Positions 48,394-56,449 of a stretch of 64,000 nt of DNA are shown here, piece after piece (the stretch's first letter is position 1; each line of letters starts with the position of its first letter). The position numbers and the translations under genes are program-made. Below the pieces are notes generated by a model. That model saw only the letters and a list, made by a program, of their open reading frames with translations, had not been told where the DNA came from and did not search any database. The DNA is from CAYXPR01 sp964467255. Lineage in GTDB: Bacteria > Pseudomonadota > Alphaproteobacteria > Rickettsiales > RGZB01. Where the stretch lies: NCBI GenBank assembly GCA_964467255.1, contig CAYXPR010000006.1, positions 1 through 64,000 of the forward strand, read 5' to 3'.

Positions 48394-49492
48394 ATCACTT
48401 GGTTCTACGCATGTAGCGCTTCATCGCTGGTACAAAGCCAACGGGCGGCATCATTTGCCATGGCGGCAAACGACAGACCCGTATCACATCTGGGTCAGCG
48501 AAGTCATGCTGCAGCAAACGCAGGTGAAAACCGTGCTGGAGCGGTTCTATTTTCCGTTCCTTGAAAAGTTCCCTACCGTGGAAGCCCTCGCAAAAGCCAG
48601 CGAGCAACAGGTGCTAAAAGCCTGGCAGGGGCTGGGGTATTACACCCGCGCCCGCAACCTGCACAAAGCCGCAAAGCAGCTCGTGAATGGTGCGGGGTTA
48701 GTAAACCCCGCGAGCCGTCAGCCCGCGAAGCGGCGTTCCATGCGCGAGTTAGTAAGCGAGCGCGGGAACAATAAAACAGACCTCCTCCTCTCCCTTCCCG
48801 GTGTCGGGCAAAACACCGCTCATGCGATTTTGGCCTTTGGGTTTCAACAACCAGTGCCGGTGATGGAGGCGAATGTGAAGCGCATCCTCGCGCGGGTTTT
48901 TGCACTCGAACAACCCTCCGCCGCCGAGCTGTGGGAAAAAGCCGAAAGCCTGCTCGATAGGAAAAAACCGTTCGATTACAACCAAGCAATGATGGATGTC
49001 GGCAGCCTCATCTGCCTGCCGAAAACTCCGCGCTGCGGTGAATGCCCCTTAAATACAATTTGCGCAGGTAAAAAAAATCCCGAGCGTTACCCGCAAAAAA
49101 AACCTACCAAAAAAACACCGGTGCGCGAGCGCATCATTGTGCTGTTTCAAAATGATGGTGGTAAGATCTTCCTTGAAAAACGCGACGGTAAATTTCTGGC
49201 GGGGTTGTATGGCTTTAAAGAATACGAGGCGGGGCGCACCATCGTGTTCGACAATAAAAAATTTGCGGCAAGCGCGCTCCAAAAATTGGGGAGCATTACA
49301 CACATGTATAGTCACTTCACACTGAAGGCTGATGTATATGTGGTAACCACTGACGGCAGCGGTAACGGATGGTTCGCGTATAAAACCATTGCCACCCTGC
49401 CGCTCTCCAAGGCCGATGAAAAGGCCCTCGCTTTATTTAAGCCCGCTGGCCGCAAAACGGCCGTAAAGCGCCGTAAACAGGTGGTGGCATAA
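48362..49492 (+). CDS. mutY: A/G-specific adenine glycosylase
   Basis: A 376-residue MutY, removing adenine opposite 8-oxoguanine. The catalytic region is WVSEVMLQQTQVKTVLERF, the helix-hairpin-helix LLSLPGVGQNTAHAIL, and the [4Fe-4S] site CLPKTPRCGECPLNTIC. The C-terminal NUDIX-like part recognises 8-oxoG (FQNDGGKIFLEKRDGKFLAG). Between KAAKQLVN and DLLLSLPGVG is an insert of about 20 residues (ASRQPAKRRSMRELVSERG) from a palindromic element related to that in dapE. The ATG at 48362 overlaps the dapE end by 32 bases and lacks a clear ribosome-binding site, so coupling is likely. Confidence 0.95.
   Translation: MKKSSKAISPKSLGSTHVALHRWYKANGRHHLPWRQTTDPYHIWVSEVMLQQTQVKTVLERFYFPFLEKFPTVEALAKASEQQVLKAWQGLGYYTRARNLHKAAKQLVNGAGLVNPASRQPAKRRSMRELVSERGNNKTDLLLSLPGVGQNTAHAILAFGFQQPVPVMEANVKRILARVFALEQPSAAELWEKAESLLDRKKPFDYNQAMMDVGSLICLPKTPRCGECPLNTICAGKKNPERYPQKKPTKKTPVRERIIVLFQNDGGKIFLEKRDGKFLAGLYGFKEYEAGRTIVFDNKKFAASALQKLGSITHMYSHFTLKADVYVVTTDGSGNGWFAYKTIATLPLSKADEKALALFKPAGRKTAVKRRKQVVA
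48690..48770 (+). repeat. Palindromic in-frame insert in mutY
   Basis: Contains GCGGGGTT and AACCCCGC (48692-48711) as a perfect 8-bp hairpin with loop AGTA; the core CGAGCCGTCAGCC at 48711-48723 shared with dapE; CCGC-GAA-GCGG; and GTTCC (48735-48739) against GGAAC (48765-48769) with GCGCG/CGCG inside. GTTAGTAA occurs twice. The reading frame across the core differs from that in dapE. Boundaries are approximate. Confidence 0.5.
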
Positions 49493-49555
49493 ATTTCATC
49501 TTGCAATCTTTTGGGGGCTGCGGCATAGTCCGCCCGTTTTTTTACTTGTGCCTTA

Positions 49556-49578
49556 GTGATTTTTTCCTTAAAAATCAC
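49556..49578. promoter_or_regulatory. Inverted repeat in the hppA leader
   Basis: GTGATTTTT at 49556-49564 and AAAAATCAC at 49570-49578 form a perfect 9-base inverted repeat with a 5-base centre, 48 bases ahead of the hppA start. It could be an operator or an mRNA hairpin. Just upstream, GCGG and CCGC followed by a T run (about 49518-49543) may be a weak terminator for mutY. Confidence 0.4.
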
Positions 49579-49625
49579 AAGGTTTTAAATAACTTAACTG
49601 AACACTTTAATAGGACGGAAAGACC

Positions 49626-51713
49626 ATGACGACGAACAACATCGAATGGCTGGTTATCGGGTGCGGCGGTTTTGCCCTGCTCTGTGGCTTGCTTATGATT
49701 ATTAGCATCCTGCGCGCCTCCACGGGCACGGAGAAAATGCAGTCTATCGCCGCGGCGATTCAGGAAGGCGCTGCTGCCTACCTCAACCGCCAGTACCAGA
49801 CCATTGGTCTTGTCGGCGTTGTCATCTTCGCATTGCTGGGCTGGAAGCTCGGCCTGCACGTAGCTGGCGGCTTCGCGATTGGCGCGGTGCTGTCCGGTAT
49901 TGCCGGTTATGTGGGCATGAACGTGTCGGTTCGCGCGAACGTGCGCACCACGCAGGCTGCGCGTAGCGGTATGCAGCAAGCGCTGAACATCGCGTTCCGC
50001 GCTGGTGCCGTCACGGGTCTGCTCGTCGTGGGCCTCGGCATCCTCGGCGTCACGGGTTACTACATGTACTTAAAGCATGCTGGTTATGAAACCCGCTCCC
50101 TGCTGGAAGCACTGGTTGCTCTGTCCTTCGGCGCTTCGCTGATTTCCATCTTCGCCCGCCTTGGCGGCGGTATCTTCACCAAAGGCGCTGACGTTGGTGC
50201 GGACCTGGTGGGTAAAGTCGAAGCCGGTATCCCGGAAGATGATCCTCGTAACCCAGCTGTGATTGCTGACAACGTAGGTGATAACGTGGGTGACTGCGCC
50301 GGTATGGCCGCTGACCTGTTCGAGACCTATGCCGTCACGATGGTGGCTTCCATGCTGCTGGCCGCAATCTTCTTTGCTGGCTCTCCGCTGCTGGATACGT
50401 TCATGGTTTACCCGCTGGCGATTGGCGGTCTGTGTGTGGTGACTTCGGTCATCGGCACGTTCTTCGTTCGCCTCGGTAAAGACAAGAACATTATGGGCGC
50501 TCTCTACAAAGGCCTCGCCGTAACTGCGGTGCTGTCTGCTGTGGGTATTGCCTATATCACCGAAAAGATGCTTGGCTTTAACAACGAGTTCGCCATTGGT
50601 GACCTCGTTTTCAGCGGCCGCCATCTGTACTACTGCGTGCTGACGGGCCTTGCTGTAACCGGTCTTCTGGTTTGGATTACGGAGTACTACACCTCCACCA
50701 AATTCCGTCCGGTGAAAAGCATTGCGAAAGCCTCGACCACGGGTCATGGCACCAACATCATTCAGGGTCTGGCTGTGTCGCTTGAAGCGACCGCACTGCC
50801 AGTGCTGGTGATTTGCGGTGGCATTATCGGTGCGTACCTGCTGTGCGGTCTCTACGGTATCGCGATTGCTGCCACCACCATGCTGGCCTTGGCCGGTATG
50901 ATTGTGGCGCTCGATGCGTATGGCCCGGTCACGGACAATGCTGGCGGTATCGCCGAAATGTCCGGCCTGCCTGCTGCGGTGCGTAAAACCACCGATGCGC
51001 TGGATGCTGTGGGTAATACCACGAAAGCCGTTACCAAAGGCTATGCGATTGGTTCTGCCGGCCTTGCCGCGCTGGTGCTGTTCGCTGCCTACACGGAAGA
51101 CCTTAAACACTACTTCCCGACGCTCGATGTGAAATTCGAGCTGCAGGATCCGTATGTGGTGGTAGGTCTGTTCCTAGGTGGTCTGCTCCCATACCTGTTC
51201 GGTGCGATGGGCATGATGGCCGTAGGCCGTGCTGCTGGTGCCGTGGTGGTAGAAGTTCGCCGCCAGTTCAAGGAAATCAAAGGCATCATGACGGGCAAAG
51301 CCAAGCCGGATTACAGCCGTGCTGTGGATATGCTCACCAAAGCCGCAATCAAAGAAATGGTGATTCCGTCACTGCTTCCGATTGTTGCTCCGGTGGTGCT
51401 CTATTTCGCCGTCAACGCCATTGCAGGTCAGGCTTCGGCCTTTGCTGCCGTGGGTGCGATGCTAATGGGCATTATCATCACGGGTCTGTTCGTGGCGATT
51501 TCCATGACCAGCGGTGGTGGTGCATGGGATAACGCCAAGAAATACATCGAGGACGGCCATCATGGCGGCAAGGGCTCTGAAGCCCACAAAGCCGCGGTGA
51601 CGGGCGACACGGTGGGCGATCCTTACAAGGACACCGCAGGCCCTGCCATTAACCCGATGATCAAGATTGCCAACATCGTGGCACTCCTGCTCCTCGCGAT
51701 TCTGGCGCGCTAA
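49626..51713 (+). CDS. hppA: Membrane proton-translocating pyrophosphatase, K+-independent type
   Basis: A 695-residue integral membrane pyrophosphatase with about 16 helices that pumps protons on hydrolysing pyrophosphate. The catalytic loop has DVGADLVGKVEAGIPEDDPR and IADNVGDNVGDCAGMAADL, with further acidic clusters in DAYGPVTDNAGGIAEM and TGDTVGDPYKDTAGPAINP. The determinant of potassium dependence reads GNTTKAVTKGYAIGSAGL; the lysine near residue 466, where K+-dependent enzymes have alanine, marks the K+-independent class. Length is normal. A strong terminator follows. Confidence 0.97.
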   Translation: MTTNNIEWLVIGCGGFALLCGLLMIISILRASTGTEKMQSIAAAIQEGAAAYLNRQYQTIGLVGVVIFALLGWKLGLHVAGGFAIGAVLSGIAGYVGMNVSVRANVRTTQAARSGMQQALNIAFRAGAVTGLLVVGLGILGVTGYYMYLKHAGYETRSLLEALVALSFGASLISIFARLGGGIFTKGADVGADLVGKVEAGIPEDDPRNPAVIADNVGDNVGDCAGMAADLFETYAVTMVASMLLAAIFFAGSPLLDTFMVYPLAIGGLCVVTSVIGTFFVRLGKDKNIMGALYKGLAVTAVLSAVGIAYITEKMLGFNNEFAIGDLVFSGRHLYYCVLTGLAVTGLLVWITEYYTSTKFRPVKSIAKASTTGHGTNIIQGLAVSLEATALPVLVICGGIIGAYLLCGLYGIAIAATTMLALAGMIVALDAYGPVTDNAGGIAEMSGLPAAVRKTTDALDAVGNTTKAVTKGYAIGSAGLAALVLFAAYTEDLKHYFPTLDVKFELQDPYVVVGLFLGGLLPYLFGAMGMMAVGRAAGAVVVEVRRQFKEIKGIMTGKAKPDYSRAVDMLTKAAIKEMVIPSLLPIVAPVVLYFAVNAIAGQASAFAAVGAMLMGIIITGLFVAISMTSGGGAWDNAKKYIEDGHHGGKGSEAHKAAVTGDTVGDPYKDTAGPAINPMIKIANIVALLLLAILAR

Positions 51714-51740
51714 TCCTTCTTCATAAAAGGATGCACTTAA

Positions 51741-51776
51741 AAACCCCCGCCCTTAACCGGCGGGGGTTTTTGTTTG
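51741..51776 (+). terminator. Rho-independent terminator of hppA
   Basis: AAACCCCCGCC at 51741-51751 pairs with GGCGGGGGTTT at 51759-51769, followed by T-rich TTTGTTT. It is 28 bases after the hppA stop. Confidence 0.88.
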
Positions 51777-51809
51777 GCAATCCGGCATGGCTCTGGTAAT
51801 TTTCTTTCC

Positions 51810-52313
51810 ATGAGCACAAAAGGCCCGCCACAGAAAGCCGCACAGGATCCCGCCGCCGCAAAAAAGGTCGCAGGTAAAATCGTTACCAACATGATTTTGG
51901 TCACGCTGGTGCTGATGGCTGCCATCATCGGCCTTGTGCTGCTGAAAATGACCTTCGTGGCCGTGATGCTGGTGATTGGGTTGATGCCCAGCATCGTCGC
52001 ACATATTCTGGACCGTCGCCCCGGTAAAGCCGCTTCGCACACGATTCTGGCGTTTAATATGGCGGGGCTTTTAAAGCACATCATGAACATCTTCACCGGC
52101 GGCAACCCAAACCAAACCGCCCAGCACCTGATTACCGACCCCTACACATGGCTATGGGTGTATATCTTTGCTGCGTTTGGCTGGCTGGTGGTGCATATTC
52201 TGCCGCAAATCGCCATTTTGTTCTTAAGCCTCAAGGCCGAATACACCGTAAAACGCATGAAGGCCTTGCAGGAAAAGCTGGCCAGCGAATGGGGCGACGA
52301 TATAAAAAAATAA
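51810..52313 (+). CDS. Unrecognised integral membrane protein
   Basis: A 167-residue protein. After a short polar, alanine-rich start it has hydrophobic helices at about residues 28-50 (NMILVTLVLMAAIIGLVLL) and 52-70 (FVAVMLVIGLMPSIVAHIL), then another near 113-140 (WLWVYIFAAFGWLVVHILPQ) and an adjoining IAILFLSL stretch, ending in a basic amphipathic helix (KRMKALQEKLASEWGDD). I recognise no family. The ATG at 51810 gives a sensible N-terminus, but its ribosome-binding site is weak. It lies alone between the hppA terminator and the groES promoter. Confidence 0.75.
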   Translation: MSTKGPPQKAAQDPAAAKKVAGKIVTNMILVTLVLMAAIIGLVLLKMTFVAVMLVIGLMPSIVAHILDRRPGKAASHTILAFNMAGLLKHIMNIFTGGNPNQTAQHLITDPYTWLWVYIFAAFGWLVVHILPQIAILFLSLKAEYTVKRMKALQEKLASEWGDDIKK

Positions 52314-52395
52314 GGCCGCGCGCCGCTTAGCCGTTGATATTCCTTTATAATTGCAGCCACTCCCTTTTTAAGCCAAAAAATCTGCCGCCGCTGGC

Positions 52396-52424
52396 CTTGA
52401 CAAGGCACAAGACAACCCTATATA
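52396..52424 (+). promoter_or_regulatory. Heat-shock (RpoH-type) promoter of groESL
   Basis: CTTGACA begins at 52396 and CCCTATATA ends at 52424, with TTGACA and TATATA spaced by 16 bases. This fits the alphaproteobacterial RpoH consensus (CTTGAC then CCTATNT) as well as sigma-70. It is 87 bases ahead of groES. I saw no CIRCE element (TTAGCACTC and its inverse), so HrcA control is not indicated. Confidence 0.6.
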
Positions 52425-52510
52425 GCCTGTACCCTGCGTTTTGCTTGGGGTTTAACGCTTTTTAGAGATTACTAATTCCGGAATAATAACTTTTTGTTGG
52501 AGTGTACGTT

Positions 52511-52825
52511 ATGAAAATCAGGCCATTACATGACCGCGTGCTGGTAAAGCGTGTGGAAGAAGAGCAGAAAACCAAAGGTGGGATTATCATTCCTGATACC
52601 GCAAAAGAAAAGCCAACGCGTGGCGAAATCGTTGCTGTGGGCAATGGCGCGCGCGACGAAAACGGCAAACTGGTTCCGCTCGATGTAAAGCAGGGTGACA
52701 TTGTGCTGTTCGCCAAATGGGGTGGCACGGAAGTAAAAGTGGACGGTGAAGAACTCATCATCCTGAAAGAAGCTGACATCCTCGCCGTGGTCGAAGATGC
52801 GAAAAAAGGCAAAAAAGCTGCCTAA
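52511..52825 (+). CDS. groES: Co-chaperonin GroES
   Basis: A 104-residue GroES, the lid of the GroEL folding chamber. It starts MKIRPLHDRVLVKRVEEEQK, has the mobile-loop segment TKGGIIIPDTAKEKP and the GDIVLFAKWGGTEVKVDGEE and LILKEADILAVVE strands. It is slightly longer than average through a basic tail (KKGKKAA). GGAG precedes the ATG at 52511. groEL begins 46 bases downstream. A heat-shock type promoter lies upstream. Confidence 0.98.
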   Translation: MKIRPLHDRVLVKRVEEEQKTKGGIIIPDTAKEKPTRGEIVAVGNGARDENGKLVPLDVKQGDIVLFAKWGGTEVKVDGEELIILKEADILAVVEDAKKGKKAA

Positions 52826-52871
52826 GCTTCCAGATAGATTTCATACATTAAAATTCTAAGGAGATACAACT

Positions 52872-54521
52872 ATGGCTAAACAAATTGAATTCGGCAGTAA
52901 AGCCCGCGAAGAGATTTTAAAGGGCGTTGAAATTCTGGCGAAGGCTGTTGCTGTTACGCTGGGGCCAAAAGGCCGCAACGTGGTGCTCGATAAATCTTTC
53001 GGTGCTCCGCGCATCACGAAAGACGGTGTCACCGTCGCAAAAGAAATCGTTCTGGCTGACAAGTTCCAGAACATGGGCGCACAGATGCTGCGCGAAGTCG
53101 CCAGCAAAACGAATGATCTGGCTGGCGATGGCACCACCACCTCCACGGTACTGGCTGCTTCCATCATCCGTGAAGGTGCAAAGTCTGTTGCTGCCGGCAT
53201 GAACCCGATGGATCTCAAACGCGGTATAGACCAGGCGGTTGATGCTGTGGTCAATGAAATCAAACGCGTTTCCAAAAAGATTTCCAACAAAGCAGAAATC
53301 GCACAGGTTGGCACCATCTCCGCCAACGGCGATTCTGAAGTTGGTAAAAAACTGGCTGAAGCCATGGAAAAAGTGGGTAACGAAGGCGTTATTACCGTGG
53401 AAGAAGGCAAAAGCCTCGATTTCGAACTGGAAACCGTAGAAGGCATGCAGTTTGACCGTGGTTACCTCTCCCCTTATTTTGTCACGAATGCTGACAAAAT
53501 GGTGGCAGAACTGGAAAACCCATACATCCTTATTGTTGAAAAGAAGCTCTCCGGCCTGCAGCAAATGCTGCCTCTGCTGGAAGCTGTGGTGCAGAGCGGC
53601 CGTCCGCTCCTCATCATTGCTGAGGACGTAGAAGGCGAAGCACTTGCCGCCCTCGTGGTGAACAAGCTGCGTGGTGGCCTGAAAGTTGCTGCCGTGAAAG
53701 CCCCTGGCTTTGGCGACCGCCGCAAACAGATGCTGGAAGACATCGCCATCCTCACCGATGGTCAGGTCATCAGCGAAGACCTCGGCATCAATCTTGAAAA
53801 CGTCACCCTGCCACAGCTGGGCCGCGCGAAGAAAGTTTCCATCAACAAGGAAAACACCACCATCATCGATGGTGCTGGTTCTAAGAAGGAAATCGAAGCC
53901 CGCTGCAAACAGCTGCGTGCGCAGATTGAAGAAACCTCGTCCGACTACGACAAGGAAAAACTGCAGGAACGTCTGGCGAAACTCGCTGGCGGTGTGGCCG
54001 TTATCCGCGTCGGTGGCGCTACGGAAGTTGAAGTCAAAGAACGCCGCGACCGCGTGGACGATGCATTGAACGCCACCCGCGCTGCGGTGGAAGAGGGCAT
54101 CGTGGCTGGCGGTGGCGCAACCCTGCTCTATGCAGGCCGCGTGCTCGATAAGCTGAAAGCCATTAACGAAGACCAACAGGCTGGTATCAACATCGTGAAG
54201 AAAGCCCTGTCGGCTCCGGTTCGCCAGATTGCCCAGAATGCGGGTATTGATGGTGCCGTGGTTGCTGGCAAGCTGTCTGAATCGAAAGATACGGCATACA
54301 TCTTTGACGCGCAGAAACTGGAATATGTAGATGCGTTCAAAGCCGGTATCATCGACCCCGCCAAAGTCGTGCGCTGTGCGCTGCAGGATGCAGCCTCGGT
54401 GGCTGGCCTTCTCATCACCACCGAAGCACTGGTGGCTGACCTACCGGAAGAAGAAAAATCCGGTGGCGCAGGCCACGCACATGCTGGTGGCATGGGCGGT
54501 ATGGGCGGCATGGACTTCTAA
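52872..54521 (+). CDS. groEL: Chaperonin GroEL
   Basis: A 549-residue GroEL. ATP-binding segments are TLGPKGRNVVLDKSFGAP and GDGTTTSTVLA with VAGGGATLLYAGR later. The apical domain includes RGYLSPYFVTN. The C-terminal tail ends in the GGM repeat (GGMGGMGGMDF), which fills the folding chamber. AAGGAG lies 9 bases before the ATG. The single groESL operon here ends in a strong terminator. Confidence 0.99.
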   Translation: MAKQIEFGSKAREEILKGVEILAKAVAVTLGPKGRNVVLDKSFGAPRITKDGVTVAKEIVLADKFQNMGAQMLREVASKTNDLAGDGTTTSTVLAASIIREGAKSVAAGMNPMDLKRGIDQAVDAVVNEIKRVSKKISNKAEIAQVGTISANGDSEVGKKLAEAMEKVGNEGVITVEEGKSLDFELETVEGMQFDRGYLSPYFVTNADKMVAELENPYILIVEKKLSGLQQMLPLLEAVVQSGRPLLIIAEDVEGEALAALVVNKLRGGLKVAAVKAPGFGDRRKQMLEDIAILTDGQVISEDLGINLENVTLPQLGRAKKVSINKENTTIIDGAGSKKEIEARCKQLRAQIEETSSDYDKEKLQERLAKLAGGVAVIRVGGATEVEVKERRDRVDDALNATRAAVEEGIVAGGGATLLYAGRVLDKLKAINEDQQAGINIVKKALSAPVRQIAQNAGIDGAVVAGKLSESKDTAYIFDAQKLEYVDAFKAGIIDPAKVVRCALQDAASVAGLLITTEALVADLPEEEKSGGAGHAHAGGMGGMGGMDF

Positions 54522-54545
54522 TTTAGAATTCCTCCTTAAAGCGAA

Positions 54546-54583
54546 AGAAGGGCGACCCTTAACCGGTCGCCCTTCTCTTTTTT
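54546..54583 (+). terminator. Rho-independent terminator of groESL
   Basis: AGAAGGGCGACC at 54546-54557 pairs perfectly with GGTCGCCCTTCT at 54565-54576, followed by CTTTTTT. It starts 25 bases after the groEL stop. Confidence 0.92.
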
Positions 54584-54624
54584 GCGTTGGCAAATGCGGA
54601 CAGGCGCCGTATCCTTGCCGCGCT

Positions 54625-55542
54625 ATGGACACTATCACCCTCGCCATTTTACCGGTCTTTATCACCATCCTCATGGGCTATGGCTGCAAGCGCCTGAAGT
54701 TCCCCAGTGAGGCCTTCTGGGAATCGTCCGAGCGTTTTATCTATTTTTTCCTGCTGCCCTGTTTATTTTTTGAAACCACCGCTACATCTGACATTCGGAG
54801 CGGCAATATCCTCACCGTACCGCTCATGGCAGGTGGCGCGATTGTCACTATTTCTGTGGCACTCATTGTCCTCAAACCCCTTATCGCAAAAAACGGCCCG
54901 TCTTTCACATCCGTGTTTCAGGGTGTCATCCGCTTTAATTCTTACATTGGCCTCGCGCTAGTCGGCCCCTTGTTTGGCGCAGAAGGCCTTGTTGTCATGG
55001 CCATCTCTATCGGCCTATTGGTGCCGCTGATTAACGTGCTTTCCGTGCTAGTGCTTTCCATTTATGGCAGCCAAAAAACCATTCACTGGAAAACCATCGG
55101 TTACCGCATTATCACCAACCCGCTCGTGCTTTCGAGCGGTGGTGGCTTGCTGTTTAATTTTCTTGGTCTTGAGCTGCCGCGCCTCTCGCAGGATATCCTT
55201 AAAATCGTCGGGCAGGCCGCACTGCCGATGGGGCTTTTGACCGTGGGCGCAGGACTACGTTTGCTTGAGCTGAAACACGCAGGGCACCTGGTGGCATTTG
55301 CCAGTATCGGAAAATTATTAGCGCTGCCGCTGTTAGGGCATGGGCTGTGCACATGGTTTGGTATTGGCGGCACCGCTTACACCATCACGCTGCTGTTCTG
55401 CGCGCTGCCGAGTGCCACATCGTCTTACATCCTTGCGCGGCAGATGGGTGGTAACAAAGAACTCATGGCAGCCATCATTGCGGTGGAAACACTTGCCTCC
55501 GCCTTCAGCATTCCGTTGGTTATCGTGTTGCTGAATCCTTAG
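54625..55542 (+). CDS. AEC family transporter
   Basis: A 305-residue protein with about 10 membrane helices, matching the auxin efflux carrier (AEC/MdcF) family. The N-terminal TLAILPVFITILMGYGCKRL with ERFIYFFLLPCLFF, then FQGVIRFNSYIGLAL, and the late LFCALPSATSSYILARQMGG segment are typical. The proteins export or import small organic acids such as malate or malonate; the substrate is unknown. No clear ribosome-binding site is visible before the ATG at 54625, about 40 bases after the groESL terminator. Confidence 0.88.
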   Translation: MDTITLAILPVFITILMGYGCKRLKFPSEAFWESSERFIYFFLLPCLFFETTATSDIRSGNILTVPLMAGGAIVTISVALIVLKPLIAKNGPSFTSVFQGVIRFNSYIGLALVGPLFGAEGLVVMAISIGLLVPLINVLSVLVLSIYGSQKTIHWKTIGYRIITNPLVLSSGGGLLFNFLGLELPRLSQDILKIVGQAALPMGLLTVGAGLRLLELKHAGHLVAFASIGKLLALPLLGHGLCTWFGIGGTAYTITLLFCALPSATSSYILARQMGGNKELMAAIIAVETLASAFSIPLVIVLLNP

Positions 55543-55574
55543 TGTTTGTGTCTTTATTTTCGGCGGAATACCGC

Positions 55575-55580
55575 TATACT
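55575..55580 (+). promoter_or_regulatory. -10 box touching the purU start
   Basis: TATACT at 55575-55580 lies 8 bases ahead of the purU ATG and there is no Shine-Dalgarno sequence in between. The arrangement resembles that of bolA at the left end of the window and suggests a leaderless or near-leaderless mRNA. The -35 element is not clear. Confidence 0.35.
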
Positions 55581-55588
55581 GGCCGCCT

Positions 55589-56449
55589 ATGGCAGAAAAA
55601 AAACGTTACATATTAACCCTTTCGTGCAACGACACGGTCGGCATCGTGGCCGCTGTTTCCGGCTTTTTGGCAGCCAATGACGGGTTCATTATTGAGTCCG
55701 CCCAGTTCGGCGACCCCTCCACCAACCGCTTCTTCATGCGCACTAAATTCGAAGCGGGTCCTAAAGCGCCGGACCGTGGTGCCATCACCGAAAAATTCCT
55801 GCCGATTGCCGCCAAATTCGGCATGGCGTGGGACATTTATAACGTCGCCTACCGTCCGCGCGTGCTGCTCATGGGCTCCACCGAGGGCCACTGCCCGAAT
55901 GATTTATTGCACCGCTCCGTCACCGGTACGCTGCCGATTGACGTGCCTGCTATCGTGTCAAACCATGCCGCGTTAAAACCAATGGCTGAATTTTATGATG
56001 TGCCGTTTCATCACCTTCCTGTCACGCCACAAACCAAAGCGGCGCAGGAAGAAAAACTGCTCGCGCTTGTAAAAGATTTACAAATTGATGTGGTTGTGCT
56101 GGCGCGGTATATGCAGGTGCTTTCGCCTGAATTGTGCGAAAAGCTGAAAGGCCGAGCCATCAATATCCACCATTCTTTCCTACCAGGATTTAAGGGCGCG
56201 AAACCCTATCATCAGGCCTATGAGCGTGGCGTAAAACTGATTGGCGCAACGGCGCATTATGTAACCACAGATTTGGATGAAGGCCCGATTATCGAGCAGG
56301 AAATCATTCGTGTGGACCACACCCACATGCCGGAAGATTTAAAATCGCTGGGGCAGGATATCGAGCGGCAGGTGTTGGCCCGCGCGCTCAAATTCCATGT
56401 GGAGCGTCGCGTGCTGCTGAACGGCAATAAAACCGTCGTGTTCCGTTAG
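55589..56449 (+). CDS. purU: Formyltetrahydrofolate deformylase
   Basis: A 286-residue PurU, which hydrolyses 10-formyltetrahydrofolate to formate and tetrahydrofolate. The N-terminal ACT domain begins YILTLSCNDTVGIVAAVSGF. The catalytic domain has VLLMGSTEGHCPNDLLHR, LARYMQVLSPELCEKL, the INIHHSFLPGFKGAKPYHQA block with the catalytic histidine and asparagine, and TAHYVTTDLDEGPIIEQ with the catalytic aspartate. Length is normal. The stop overlaps by 4 bases that of the convergent FKBP-like gene. Confidence 0.95.
   Translation: MAEKKRYILTLSCNDTVGIVAAVSGFLAANDGFIIESAQFGDPSTNRFFMRTKFEAGPKAPDRGAITEKFLPIAAKFGMAWDIYNVAYRPRVLLMGSTEGHCPNDLLHRSVTGTLPIDVPAIVSNHAALKPMAEFYDVPFHHLPVTPQTKAAQEEKLLALVKDLQIDVVVLARYMQVLSPELCEKLKGRAINIHHSFLPGFKGAKPYHQAYERGVKLIGATAHYVTTDLDEGPIIEQEIIRVDHTHMPEDLKSLGQDIERQVLARALKFHVERRVLLNGNKTVVFR

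Noticed and set aside
50070..51110. 346-codon minus-strand frame opposite hppA
   Set aside because: Shadow of hppA, no ribosome-binding site or recognisable domain.
52314..52510. CIRCE operator for groESL
   Set aside because: No TTAGCACTC-N9-GAGTGCTAA sequence; the RpoH-type promoter is the better explanation.
52917..54176. 419-codon minus-strand frame opposite groEL
   Set aside because: Shadow of groEL; phenylalanine- and histidine-rich translation without any domain.
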